Below, in pieces: positions 17,291 through 25,563 of a DNA stretch of 38,146 nt (its first letter is position 1; each line of letters opens with the position of its first letter). The DNA is taken from assembly GCA_027365375.1 (NCBI GenBank), contig DAHXNM010000007.1, forward strand, positions 1 to 38,146. The letters are read 5' to 3'. The DNA comes from Ferrimicrobium sp. GTDB taxonomy: Bacteria > Actinomycetota > Acidimicrobiia > Acidimicrobiales > Acidimicrobiaceae. Position numbers and translations under genes: made by a program. The notes under the pieces are model-generated. The model searched no databases. It saw only the letters and a program-made list of their open reading frames with translations, and was not told the origin of the DNA.

Positions 17291-17743
17291 ATGGCAGCCA
17301 TTCTTCTTGTCACTGATTCGCCCGAGCTCGAAGAGGAGCTCGCCTCCACGCTCGACGCTGATGAGCATACTCTCTATGCCGTCTCAGAAGGAAGGGCTGT
17401 TCGAGCTGTAGCCGAGGAGATCCAGCCCGATGTCGTGCTGTTGGATTCACAGATCGGCTCTATGGGCGGTATCGCTATCTGCATCGATCTTCGACTTGAG
17501 GCCGACGCTGGAAGACTGGAGCAGACACGTATCATTCTGCTTCTCGATCGTAGGGCTGACGTTTTTACAGCTAAGCGTTCTGGGGCCGATGGGTATCTGG
17601 TCAAACCCTTGAACTCGCTTATGGTAGTTAACGCGGTGGAGACGGTGCTTGATGGCAACCTTTTCCTCGACAACTCTTATCGGCCACTTGACAGTAGCCA
17701 CGAGGTCCAAGAAGCCTCTACACTAGTAGCTGACGGGAAGTAG
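17291..17743 (+). CDS. Stand-alone response-regulator receiver domain; 3' end overlaps tRNA-Pro
   Basis: A 150-residue CheY-like receiver without an output domain. The phosphoacceptor is Asp52 (VVLLDSQIG), and the conserved lysine is in GADGYLVKPLNS; the usual Thr/Ser after strand 4 is replaced by leucine (IILLLDRR), and only one acidic residue (D9) is clear in the N-terminal pocket, so phosphorylation may be altered. It is 11 bp behind the ArsA pair and presumably in their operon. Its last three codons and TAG stop lie inside the tRNA-Pro gene that follows. No histidine kinase is adjacent. Confidence 0.82.
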   Translation: MAAILLVTDSPELEEELASTLDADEHTLYAVSEGRAVRAVAEEIQPDVVLLDSQIGSMGGIAICIDLRLEADAGRLEQTRIILLLDRRADVFTAKRSGADGYLVKPLNSLMVVNAVETVLDGNLFLDNSYRPLDSSHEVQEASTLVADGK

Positions 17744-17810
17744 CGCAGCTTGGCAGCGCGCAGCGTTCGGGACGCTGAGGTCGCGGGTTCAAATCCCGCC
17801 TTCCCGACCA
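17734..17810 (+). tRNA. tRNA-Pro (anticodon CGG)
   Basis: A full cloverleaf can be drawn: acceptor stem CGGGAAG/CTTCCCG with discriminator A and an encoded CCA end, D stem GCGC/GCGC, anticodon stem CAGCG/CGCTG with loop TTCGGGA (anticodon CGG at 17768-17770, reading CCG), five-base variable loop and T stem GCGGG/CCCGC with loop TTCAAAT. It overlaps the stop of the upstream receiver gene by 10 nt and ends 1 nt before the ATG of the Nudix gene. Confidence 0.98.
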
Positions 17811-17811
17811 T

Positions 17812-18651
17812 ATGAGTACTTCACAAGTGCGCTTTGCCTCAACGGTGATGCTAGTTCGTGAGGCTGCTGGAGCCTTTGAGATCTTGTTGCTGAGGCGGAA
17901 CAAAGATCTTGCCTTCGCAGGAGGGGCTCATGTCTTCCCAGGAGGTTCGGTAGATCCGAGCGACGGTCAGCCCGCGCTGATTGCGCGATGCTCTGGACTT
18001 AGTGCCTCCGAGGCGGACGAGAGACTCGGTACTCCTGGAGCGCTCAGTTTCTACGTGGCGGCCCTTCGTGAAGCCTTCGAGGAGGCGGGTATTCTTCTTG
18101 TCGATGAACCCTCCGATCGATCGACCGATGATCTCGATGGCGAGCTTCGAGACTGCCGTCAGAGCCTTGTGGCAGGGCAGTGCACGTTCACCGAGATTGT
18201 CGAGACTCTCGACCTGCATCTAGATGTAGCTGCGCTTGCTTACGTAGCGCACTGGGTTACACCAGAGGGGGCGCCGAGAAGGTTCGATACCCGCTTCTTC
18301 CTGGCTTCCGTCCCGAGCCATCAGCGCGCAACGCCCGATCGTTCTGAGATCGTTGGCCAAGTGTGGGTGACTCCTTTGGATGCACTTGACCACTATCGTC
18401 GGGGTCACTTCGAGTTGGTGCTCCCAACCGTCAAGAATCTCGAGTTTCTTGCCTCGTTTGACACTGTTGACAACCTGATGAGAGGTGCTCGTTCGTTAAC
18501 CAGCGTTGAACGGATTCAGCCGCGCTTCTATCGAAATGTCGACGGGTCTGTCGCCGTCGCATTACCAGGATCGCTCGAGTATGAGCATGCATCGGAGACG
18601 GTTTTGGCCCACGGAGAGGCGTTGCCCACTCGTCCCAGCCAGGATAGATGA
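17812..18651 (+). CDS. Nudix hydrolase, NUDT19-like with split Nudix box
   Basis: A 279-residue Nudix hydrolase. The first part of the Nudix box (VFPGGSVD, residues 41-48) and the catalytic helix (ALREAFEEAGI, residues 84-94) are separated by an insertion of about 35 residues. That split is typical of the NUDT19/RP2p branch, some members of which are CoA or acyl-CoA diphosphatases; the substrate here is not shown. The ATG is the second base after the CCA end of tRNA-Pro, leaving no room for a separate ribosome site. If the tRNA is cut from a common transcript, this mRNA would be essentially leaderless. A later GTG at 17827 has no better site. Confidence 0.85.
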   Translation: MSTSQVRFASTVMLVREAAGAFEILLLRRNKDLAFAGGAHVFPGGSVDPSDGQPALIARCSGLSASEADERLGTPGALSFYVAALREAFEEAGILLVDEPSDRSTDDLDGELRDCRQSLVAGQCTFTEIVETLDLHLDVAALAYVAHWVTPEGAPRRFDTRFFLASVPSHQRATPDRSEIVGQVWVTPLDALDHYRRGHFELVLPTVKNLEFLASFDTVDNLMRGARSLTSVERIQPRFYRNVDGSVAVALPGSLEYEHASETVLAHGEALPTRPSQDR

Positions 18652-18688
18652 GGCGTTAACAGCCTTCCATAGGCTTGGAGTTCGCATT

Positions 18689-18709
18689 CAGATTGGCGGC
18701 GACAATCTG
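18689..18709 (+). terminator. Probable terminator after the Nudix gene
   Basis: A perfect 7-bp inverted repeat (CAGATTG / CAATCTG) with a 7-nt loop starts 37 nt after the Nudix stop and is followed by GGTTTACT. The T run is short, so termination strength is uncertain. Confidence 0.45.
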
Positions 18710-19238
18710 GTTTACTAACCGTAATCGATGCTTTATCACTCTCGGCTGGCCATCGCGATCTACAGTCGCGAGATTGCCAAAATGTTCCTGACTCTAAGCT
18801 GCTTTAGGTCGGTTGGTAATTTGCTTGCGGACTCTTCGTCAACACTTCGATAGATGGGCGTAGAGCGGATGTTGAGCCTGCGTGTGGTGCTGCTCATGTC
18901 GATCGAGTGGCTCTTCTGGAATAACTTACAGCGTCTACCTGGGCGAGCACGCTGTTGAACTCGTTGACTCTCACGGCTGCTGTGGTTGGTAGTTGTCGCA
19001 GTAGGCGCCACCGAGACGTTTGCAGCGCGAGCGAACACCTCTTCTGCCTCTAAAAACCTGAGCATAACTACTCAGAGCCTTCTGCGTTATCAGCACACAC
19101 TGATACTGAAACCTGGCTGATCTAGGGTTTCTGCATCAGGTTAGGATGATTAATGTGAACTCAATCTTTACCTTTTGTTCATTGAACGTCTAGTTAGCTG
19201 GGTGGCTCTGTTCACGTTGGCTCGGTAGCTTGAACTCC
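18710..19238. other. Long intergenic region before the iron-type ABC importer
   Basis: No supported gene. A minus-strand 101-codon frame (18760-19065) has no recognisable domain and an unusual composition. Near the right end, 19136-19154 (TCAGGTTAGGATGATTAAT) matches one half of an IdeR/DtxR iron box well (9 of 10) and the other half poorly. TCGCGA occurs twice around 18754-18773 with a 7-nt gap and could form a small hairpin. The importer promoter must lie in this region. Confidence 0.4.
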
Positions 19239-20309
19239 ATGATGAAACGTCCTCGCTTGTACCGTACTTTGCAGATCGCCTTGGCACTTACTGGAGCGGC
19301 TGGTGTACTCGCTGCCTGCGGATCCAGTTCCGCCTCATCGTCGAAAACTAGCTCTTCCAAGACGCCTGTTGTGCCACTGGTGGTCTATGGTGCTGAGGGC
19401 TATGCCCCGGCCGTTGCCAAGGGGTTTCAACAGGCTACCGGGATCCCGACAGAGATGGTGAACCACTCAACAGGAACTCTCCTGGCCAAGATCTCAGCAG
19501 AGGCTGAAAACCCGCAGTGGGGCGTGTTGTGGACCGACGGTTCGGACGCTTATGCCGCCCTGGATCAGCAACACTATCTTCTGCGAGGCTTCGAGCCTAC
19601 CACTGGGACGCTGACTTCACTGGGCAAGTCTTTGGTCCCTGCCGACCAGAGTTACATCCCTACCGGGATAACCACTGCAGCCGCCTTTGTCTATAACTCG
19701 AAGGTTGTAAAGAGCCCTCCTGCCTCTTGGAGCAGCTTGCTGACTCCTCAGTGGAAGGGTGCGATCGGAATGAACAATCCAGCTATATCTGGTCCTACCT
19801 ATACGGCGGTCGCTTCGATCATGAGTCAACAGGGTGGTGTTGCCAAGGGTGAGGCTTACTTCAAGAAGCTGGCTGCAAATGGGCTCCATGTCTATGCGAC
19901 CAACAAAGTGACATTGAACGCTCTTCTGACCGGCGCGATCAAGGTGGCGATGGTACAGAACTCAGCCGGGATCGGATTCGCGATGACGTCGCCAAATCTC
20001 AAGGTTGCCTATCCTAATAAGTCTGCCATCCTCCCTGGGGTTCTTGGAATCGATGGCAAGGCGTCGAAGACCGAGATCGCCGAGGCGAAGAGGTTCGCTG
20101 ATTTTGTCTACAGCGCTAAAGGCCAAGCATTGATGCTCAGCGGTGACCCACACGGTGATTCGCTCTTCTATCCAATCGTTAAAGGCACCAAGGCTCATTC
20201 AGAGGTCCCCAATCTCAAAGCCATTCCGACTGATTACCCGAATCCAATTGTGTGGGGCTCTCGTGAGGCCAGTATCAATGCTTGGTTTACCAGCAATATC
20301 GTTCAGTAG
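19239..20309 (+). CDS. ABC importer substrate-binding lipoprotein, iron(III)-type
   Basis: A 356-residue lipoprotein with a basic N-terminus, hydrophobic stretch and lipobox VLAACGSS, followed by a serine-rich linker. The mature part (LVVYGAEGYAPAVAKGFQQATGIPTEMVNHSTGTLLAKI, then WGVLWTDG) belongs to the class of iron(III)-, thiamine- and 2-aminoethylphosphonate-binding proteins. Fused permease and ATPase genes follow in one operon. Iron is my first guess because of the fused permease type and the IdeR-like half site upstream, but the substrate cannot be read from the sequence. ATG 19239 or 19242 is the likely start; the frame also has TTG 19230. Ribosome site is weak. Confidence 0.85.
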   Translation: MMKRPRLYRTLQIALALTGAAGVLAACGSSSASSSKTSSSKTPVVPLVVYGAEGYAPAVAKGFQQATGIPTEMVNHSTGTLLAKISAEAENPQWGVLWTDGSDAYAALDQQHYLLRGFEPTTGTLTSLGKSLVPADQSYIPTGITTAAAFVYNSKVVKSPPASWSSLLTPQWKGAIGMNNPAISGPTYTAVASIMSQQGGVAKGEAYFKKLAANGLHVYATNKVTLNALLTGAIKVAMVQNSAGIGFAMTSPNLKVAYPNKSAILPGVLGIDGKASKTEIAEAKRFADFVYSAKGQALMLSGDPHGDSLFYPIVKGTKAHSEVPNLKAIPTDYPNPIVWGSREASINAWFTSNIVQ

Positions 20310-20319
20310 GTAGTTGGCT

Positions 20320-22098
20320 GTGGTAGCGCTTGCAGAGCGACCGATCGAAAGTAAGCCACAGGAGCGCTCAGGTTCGGTGCTCACGCGCTGGTTGGGTCGG
20401 CTCGCCGAGTTCTTAGGCTGGCCGATCTTCTGGGTCGTCCTAGTTGTCGTCCTGCTCGTGCCGACGGCGTGCTTCTTGATCCTGGCGATCTCCCCTCGTC
20501 TTTTTGATCAGGGGAGTGCCTGGTTTACGATCTCCGCTTTTCGGCAGGCCCTCACCGGAGTCACCTTGCAGGGCATGGGTGACTCGTTGGTGGTCGGTGT
20601 TCTGGCGGCGTTCCTAGCGGTGACAGTGGCGATTGTGTTGGCCTGGTTGCTACAGCGAACCAACGTTGGAGGGCGCCGACTCTGGTCTATCTCGATCTGG
20701 ACGATCCTGTTGGTGCCGAGCTACATCATTGCGGTTGGCTGGCAGGTGATGCTAGGCCAGGGGGGCGTGTTGGGCTCGCTTGGGTTGTATAGCGCGAGTT
20801 ACTCGAAGATCTTCTTCGGTCCAGTTGGCTATACCATGATCCTGGCAATCAAAGGTATACCGTTTGCATACTTTGCAGTCGCTGGATCGATTTCGGCACT
20901 TGGATCGAGTTTTGAGGATGCCGCTCGGGTGCACGGTGGAGGAAGACTGAGCACCCTTCGAGTGGTGATCCCGATGGTTCTCCCGTCGATTCTTGCTGGT
21001 CTCATCGTCGTCTTTGCTGAGTCAATCGCTGATTTCGGTACTGCGGCAGTGATTGCACCTAATGCGCATTTTCCGATCGCTACCTACAACCTGTACGTAG
21101 CTCTGTCGTCTTACCCAGCGAACTTCGGGGTGGCGGCTGTGATCGGGTGCATGTTGGTGGCGGCGGTGGCGGTGGCACTGATGCTGCAGAAGCGGTTTTT
21201 GAAGAGCCGTTCATACGCCGTGCTTGGAGGAAGGATGCGGATGTCGAGTCGCGCTCGGCTCACGCGGCGCGGCCAAATCTTGGCAGTCGGCGTCTTGCTG
21301 GTCATCTTTTTCGTAGCGCTTGGGGTGCCGATTATCGGAGCACTAGTCTCCTCGATGCTTAAGCCGTTCACAACGTTATCGATTCACAACTTCACCTTGG
21401 CAGCCTACCGCGGACTCTTCGGCGTATCAGGGCTTGGTGGATCGATTAGCTTATCGTTTAAACTGGCTGTATTGAATGGTTTCTTGGCTCTGTTTCTTGG
21501 CGCGGTGATTGCACGTCGTCTGTCAAAGCGAGGCACGACCTTCATCGACAAACTACTCGATGTGACCGTACTTGCAGCGATAGCCCTGCCGGGGCTTGTG
21601 CTCGCAGCAGGATATATCTTCGCCTACAACCTACCGGTGCTCTCGAGCCTGGGTATAGATATCTATGGTACCTTGCTGGTGTTGATCATGGCGTATCTAG
21701 CCGGTGCGCTCCCGTCAACGACACGAGTGCTCGCTGGCCCGATGTCCCAAGTCAGGGGCTCTCTATTGGATGCAGGACGAGTTCATGGCTCGGGTCTCGC
21801 ACAGTCATGGTGGCGTTGTGCGGTGCCACTCCTCGGTCCTAGTCTGTTATGGGCGTGGTTGTTAACCTTTGCGGCTACCTTCCTCGAGTTGCCAGCCTCC
21901 GAGTTGCTGGCACCTCCAGGGACGCAGCCGGTTGCCGTCGCGATTATACAGGTACTCGGGAAGTCAAATATTTCACAGGGGACTGCCCTATCGATCGTTG
22001 CACTCTTGATCGATCTCGGCATGATCATCGTAATTTCGCTCCTGTTCCGTCTCCTTGCTCCCAAGGGTTGGAGACGGCTTGGGGCAAATGTACTGTAA
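20320..22098 (+). CDS. ABC importer permease, two fused permease domains (FbpB/AfuB-like)
   Basis: About 592 residues and 12 membrane helices in two tandem binding-protein-dependent permease modules. Each half has its EAA-type loop for the ATPase: DAARVHGGGRLSTLRVVIPMVLPSIL in the first half and DAGRVHGSGLAQSWWRCAVPLLGPSLL in the second. Fusion of the two permeases is usual for iron(III) and thiamine importers. GTG 20320 is preferred since AGTAGG lies about 9 nt upstream; TTG 20314 is an alternative. It lies 10 bp after the lipoprotein gene. Confidence 0.9.
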   Translation: MVALAERPIESKPQERSGSVLTRWLGRLAEFLGWPIFWVVLVVVLLVPTACFLILAISPRLFDQGSAWFTISAFRQALTGVTLQGMGDSLVVGVLAAFLAVTVAIVLAWLLQRTNVGGRRLWSISIWTILLVPSYIIAVGWQVMLGQGGVLGSLGLYSASYSKIFFGPVGYTMILAIKGIPFAYFAVAGSISALGSSFEDAARVHGGGRLSTLRVVIPMVLPSILAGLIVVFAESIADFGTAAVIAPNAHFPIATYNLYVALSSYPANFGVAAVIGCMLVAAVAVALMLQKRFLKSRSYAVLGGRMRMSSRARLTRRGQILAVGVLLVIFFVALGVPIIGALVSSMLKPFTTLSIHNFTLAAYRGLFGVSGLGGSISLSFKLAVLNGFLALFLGAVIARRLSKRGTTFIDKLLDVTVLAAIALPGLVLAAGYIFAYNLPVLSSLGIDIYGTLLVLIMAYLAGALPSTTRVLAGPMSQVRGSLLDAGRVHGSGLAQSWWRCAVPLLGPSLLWAWLLTFAATFLELPASELLAPPGTQPVAVAIIQVLGKSNISQGTALSIVALLIDLGMIIVISLLFRLLAPKGWRRLGANVL

Positions 22099-22108
22099 GG
22101 AGTTTGGT

Positions 22109-23284
22109 ATGGGTCTAGCAGGAGCTTCAGCGCCGAGTCTAAGGATTGACGGAGTTTCAAAGCGCTACGTGTCGGACAAGCTCGCGCTTAATGAGGTTCG
22201 TTTTCAGGCGAGGTCAGGTGAGTTTGTTGTGTTGCTAGGGCCATCCGGCAGTGGCAAGTCAACGCTCATTCGCTTGATCGCTGGAATCGAGACGGTCGAT
22301 AGTGGTGAGATCGCCTTTGATGGTAGGACGGTAGCCCGTGCTGGAAAGCATCTGCCTCCGGAGGACCGTGATCTGGCCATGGTGTTTCAGGACTATGCCT
22401 TATGGCCGCATATGAAGGCCGTCGAGAACGTCGCGTTTGCTTTGCGGCGACTAAAGATGGGTGCCAGTGAGCGACGGCGAATGGCGTTGGAGATGCTCGA
22501 TCGCGTCGGCCTGGCCGCCAATGCGGAGCAATACCCCAACGATCTTTCCGGTGGTGAACAGCAGCGCGTGGCTCTTGCACGGGCATTGGTAGCAAAGCCC
22601 GGCCTACTGCTTTTTGACGAACCACTCTCGAACCTTGATGCAGACTTACGTGAACGATTGAGAGTTGAGATTGCGAGCTTGACCAGAGAGTGCGGCTCGA
22701 CGGCTGTCTATATCACCCACGATCAGTCGGAGGCGTTCGCGCTCGCCGACAAGATTGGCGTGCTCCATGCCGGCAGACTAGTCCAGTACTCCACACCCGA
22801 GGCGCTGTATACTGCCCCAGAGACTCCGTTTGTCGCTCGGTTCACCGGGCTGGCGGGTGAACTCCCGGGTTACATTGAGTCCTGGATCGGTGATGACGCC
22901 GTCGTAGTTCGAATCGGCGATACTAGGGTCACGGCGCATGCGGAGAGCTTGGATCGGAATCAGTCAAGTGGCAATGTGCATCTGCTGATCAGGACGGCCG
23001 CTGCTAGCGTAACACGAGTGACGGGTGATATGGACCGACGCGGGACCAACGAGCTAGATGGCACGGTGTGTGATGTAGCCTTTCGCGGGCGTGGATATGA
23101 CCACGTTGTAGAGGTCGCCAACGGACATCGGCTCGTTGGTGTCTTTGGGACGGAGCGCCTCGATCGTGGTGCGCAGGTTCGACTAGTTCTAGACCCCACC
23201 GGCTGTTTTGCCTTTGGCGACACGGACGCCGGCTTGACAACAGCTCCGGTGGTAGAAAACAAGTCGTTCGCGTCGCTCTCCTGA
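22109..23284 (+). CDS. ABC importer ATP-binding protein (FbpC/PotA type)
   Basis: A 391-residue ATPase with Walker A GPSGSGKST, Q-loop VFQDYALWPH, signature LSGGEQQRVALARAL, Walker B LLLFDEPLSNLDA and the switch His in YITHDQSEAFA, followed by a TOBE-like C-terminal domain. AAGGAG 6 nt before ATG 22109 sets the start; the frame reaches back to 22055 inside the permease gene. It completes the importer with the two upstream genes. Confidence 0.93.
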   Translation: MGLAGASAPSLRIDGVSKRYVSDKLALNEVRFQARSGEFVVLLGPSGSGKSTLIRLIAGIETVDSGEIAFDGRTVARAGKHLPPEDRDLAMVFQDYALWPHMKAVENVAFALRRLKMGASERRRMALEMLDRVGLAANAEQYPNDLSGGEQQRVALARALVAKPGLLLFDEPLSNLDADLRERLRVEIASLTRECGSTAVYITHDQSEAFALADKIGVLHAGRLVQYSTPEALYTAPETPFVARFTGLAGELPGYIESWIGDDAVVVRIGDTRVTAHAESLDRNQSSGNVHLLIRTAAASVTRVTGDMDRRGTNELDGTVCDVAFRGRGYDHVVEVANGHRLVGVFGTERLDRGAQVRLVLDPTGCFAFGDTDAGLTTAPVVENKSFASLS

Positions 23285-23429
23285 GCGTCTTGTTGGTGGG
23301 CATGCGTCCCTCCATCGTCAGCAACGTTCCTCTCGCCGTGTTGTGCATCTAACTCTACAGTGTGGCTGATAATAGATATGTATCTGATGTGGGGTGGTGA
23401 AAGCTGTGCATCCACTCAACCCCCGGCCC

Positions 23430-24065
23430 TTAATTGCCGTCTCGGCGATAGACCTCATCTGCGTAGTTCTCGAGCATTTTAGAGCATAACGCCAGTATGT
23501 CTATCGCAGATTGAGCACCATTGGCTGTGAGCAGATCTCGGGCGCGCACCTTGTCAAACCAGCGCTGTAGCTTGGCGAAATCCTCTTCATTCTCTTCTAG
23601 TTCAGCGAAGGTGTAGTGTTCTGAGCTCACCTCGTTTTCTAGCCCTGCAAGGAAATCCTGGCAGCGATCGACGATCTCCTCATACTCATCATTGCGAGCA
23701 GCGTTGAATTGACTTACCACTTGGGCACCTCCGGCGAGCGGATCACAACAAAATAGAACAGCTGTTCCGCCCATGTCTTCAATGATCTCTCGACGAAGAG
23801 CCCGAAGCGTTCGCTCAGCGGATGGATCGAAGGGAAAGAGCGCGGTTCCGTTTAGTAAATAGATCGCACCAAGGGATTTTAGCTTGCGCCACACCGTTGC
23901 TCTCAGCCGAGTAGGTTCATTTGGCACCCGGTAGGCGAGTACTAACCACTGCACCTCGGCATCTCCACCTTGAGTGCTAGTTTCATCGCTACACTTCGAT
24001 AAGAGTGTCTTCGTGGACTCTTCGTCGTCGGGCCCCGTGTTGTCATGAGGCGAATCTTTGGCCAT
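23430..24065 (-). CDS. ChrB N-terminal-domain protein (chromate-resistance regulator-like)
   Basis: A 211-residue soluble protein. After an acidic, low-complexity N-terminus of about 40 residues comes VQWLVLAYRVPNEPTRLRATVWRKLKSLGAIYLLNGTALFPF, the characteristic opening of the ChrB N-terminal domain (a winged-helix-like module), followed by an acidic helical region. The C-terminal ChrB domain of full chromate-sensing ChrB is absent. It is the third gene of a minus-strand cassette with two membrane proteins. In known systems ChrB proteins control chromate export; here no ChrA is present, so the ligand is open. Confidence 0.8.
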   Translation of the reverse strand: MAKDSPHDNTGPDDEESTKTLLSKCSDETSTQGGDAEVQWLVLAYRVPNEPTRLRATVWRKLKSLGAIYLLNGTALFPFDPSAERTLRALRREIIEDMGGTAVLFCCDPLAGGAQVVSQFNAARNDEYEEIVDRCQDFLAGLENEVSSEHYTFAELEENEEDFAKLQRWFDKVRARDLLTANGAQSAIDILALCSKMLENYADEVYRRDGN

Positions 24066-24146
24066 TGTCCCTACCTACTGTTTTATGCTCCATCGCACAC
24101 AGGTGCCATGTCTGTAGCTCTCTGCTTGTTCTCTCGTGTGAGACGA

Positions 24147-24389
24147 TTATTTCCGCTGATCTCGCTTGGATCGTGCGCTGGTTTTGTGCGTTGACCGACG
24201 GAGGGAGACACTGAGTGCTATAATCCATGCGATCGGCAACGCCCACCAACTTGCGGTGCCGCTGGAGTGAAGTATTGCCACCGCGACAAGTCCAAGCACG
24301 ACGCCGATTGCAAGCGTAATATCGTCGCCGACTATGAACTTCCAGAGAAAGCGTCCGAAGGCTTCGGTTTGGGTAAGAACCGTTCTCAC
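24147..24389 (-). CDS. Small two-helix membrane protein
   Basis: An 80-residue protein with two predicted membrane helices (about residues 24-41 and 46-62) and a basic tail RRSTHKTSARSKRDQRK, which should stay in the cytoplasm. Its GTG start overlaps the TGA stop of the upstream membrane-protein gene (GTGA), strong evidence that it is translated. I do not recognise the family. Coupling suggests a small accessory subunit of the upstream protein. Confidence 0.68.
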   Translation of the reverse strand: MRTVLTQTEAFGRFLWKFIVGDDITLAIGVVLGLVAVAILHSSGTASWWALPIAWIIALSVSLRRSTHKTSARSKRDQRK

Positions 24390-25150
24390 GCTGCCACCTC
24401 ACCAGTTGATGCGAGTCCCTGTCTGGAGGAGCGCAGAAAGGCGACTAGTGCGAATGTAACGAGCGCCGTCAAGGGGATAATGGCGAGAAGCGATGCATCT
24501 GAACCTGGCCAATGTGCACCAGCGCCCTCGGCCCCCCAGAAGGTTCCAAAACTCGTCAGAAGAATACCGACTGCGTACTTAATTGTGTTCTCTGGTACCC
24601 TGGAGAGCGGTCCTCGGACCTTCACCGCCACTAGGACTACTACTGCGATCGCGAGGGCTGCAGCAAGCGCTGCGACCGGAATATCGTGGGCATTTGCACC
24701 GAAGGTCACCACTATGAACGCGACCTCTAGTCCTTCTAGTAGCACTGACTTGAAGGCAAGGGTAAATCCATATGGATCACCACCAAGTCGCCCGGCTCCA
24801 ACCTCAGTTCCGGCGGCTTTCGCTGCAGCAACTTGTTTGAGATAGATGGCATCCTCATCGTGAAGGTCCTTAAAGCCGGAGGCGCGCAGGACTGCCTTTC
24901 GAACCCAACCGAGTCCAAAGACTAACAACAATGCACCCACAATAAGGCGGAGCGGACCCAGAGGGATCGAGGAAATCGCCGGACCCAAGGCCACGATGAT
25001 GACAGCGAGCACCCCGAGCGCCGTAGCCATGCCACGGAGTGGAGATTTCCACCCTCTCGTCACTCCAACCGCCACGACTACCGTCGTGGCCTCAACAGCC
25101 TCTACGGTGCAGGCCAAAAAGGCTGCAGCGAAGAGAAGCCATCCAGTCAT
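24386..25150 (-). CDS. COG4280-like polytopic membrane protein with paired ExxE motifs
   Basis: A 254-residue integral membrane protein with six or seven helices. Two similar motifs, VEAVEATTVVV (E17, E20) in the first helix and LLEGLEVAFIV (E139, E142) midway, give an internal two-fold layout like FTR1-type iron permeases and GDT1/TMEM165-like cation transporters; I assign it to the COG4280 group of predicted membrane proteins from its pattern. Transport of a metal cation or oxyanion is plausible but unproven. ATG 25150 is preferred because GGAGG lies 7 nt upstream; ATG 25156 abuts that site. It leads the cassette with the small membrane protein and the ChrB-N protein. Confidence 0.72.
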   Translation of the reverse strand: MTGWLLFAAAFLACTVEAVEATTVVVAVGVTRGWKSPLRGMATALGVLAVIIVALGPAISSIPLGPLRLIVGALLLVFGLGWVRKAVLRASGFKDLHDEDAIYLKQVAAAKAAGTEVGAGRLGGDPYGFTLAFKSVLLEGLEVAFIVVTFGANAHDIPVAALAAALAIAVVVLVAVKVRGPLSRVPENTIKYAVGILLTSFGTFWGAEGAGAHWPGSDASLLAIIPLTALVTFALVAFLRSSRQGLASTGEVAA

Positions 25151-25260
25151 AGACATACCTCCAGCTGTGTTAGTTATACGTCAAAGCAAAAACATCCACA
25201 GACGGTAGTGGATCCTTGCTCGAACCGGTACGCCAACGCGCCCTCCAATAGCATAACAAG

Positions 25261-25280
25261 CGTTAGGGAGAAACCTAACG
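25261..25280. promoter_or_regulatory. Inverted repeat, candidate operator of the ChrB-N cassette
   Basis: CGTTAGG-GAGAAA-CCTAACG, perfect 7-bp arms with a 6-nt centre, with a third half-site CGGTTAG at 25282-25288. It lies about 110 bp upstream of the first cassette gene. The TTAGG/CCTAA arms recall DtxR-family sites, but the spacing is shorter than the usual 9 nt. A stem-loop in a transcript leader is the other reading. Confidence 0.5.
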
Positions 25281-25563
25281 GCGGTTAGATAAAATGTGTT
25301 CAGCAGGGAGCATTCTACCTAGGGTGTTCGCTGTTCTTCCTCTGTGCATAAGGCTCGACAGCGTTCATCGGCCAGAGGTTACAGAGTGCGAGGAGCCCAC
25401 GCAATGACGATGACCGCGACAACCCTCCGCCCAGTCTTGGGTTTCGATCAACTCTGGTTATCTCGAGACACTCAAGCCCACGGGAGACGGTCTCCTGTAC
25501 GAGGATTCAGGTTACCGCAATACACATTCATCAAGTGTTCGGTTCGAATTTACCAGTTCATCC

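Noticed and set aside
17718..17903. Minus-strand ORF containing SGRRDLNPRPQRPERCALP
   Set aside because: This is the antisense reading of tRNA-Pro, a well-known false protein in databases; the tRNA explains the sequence.
18760..19065. 101-codon minus-strand ORF before the iron-type importer
   Set aside because: No recognisable motif, no coupled neighbour and odd composition; most likely non-coding.
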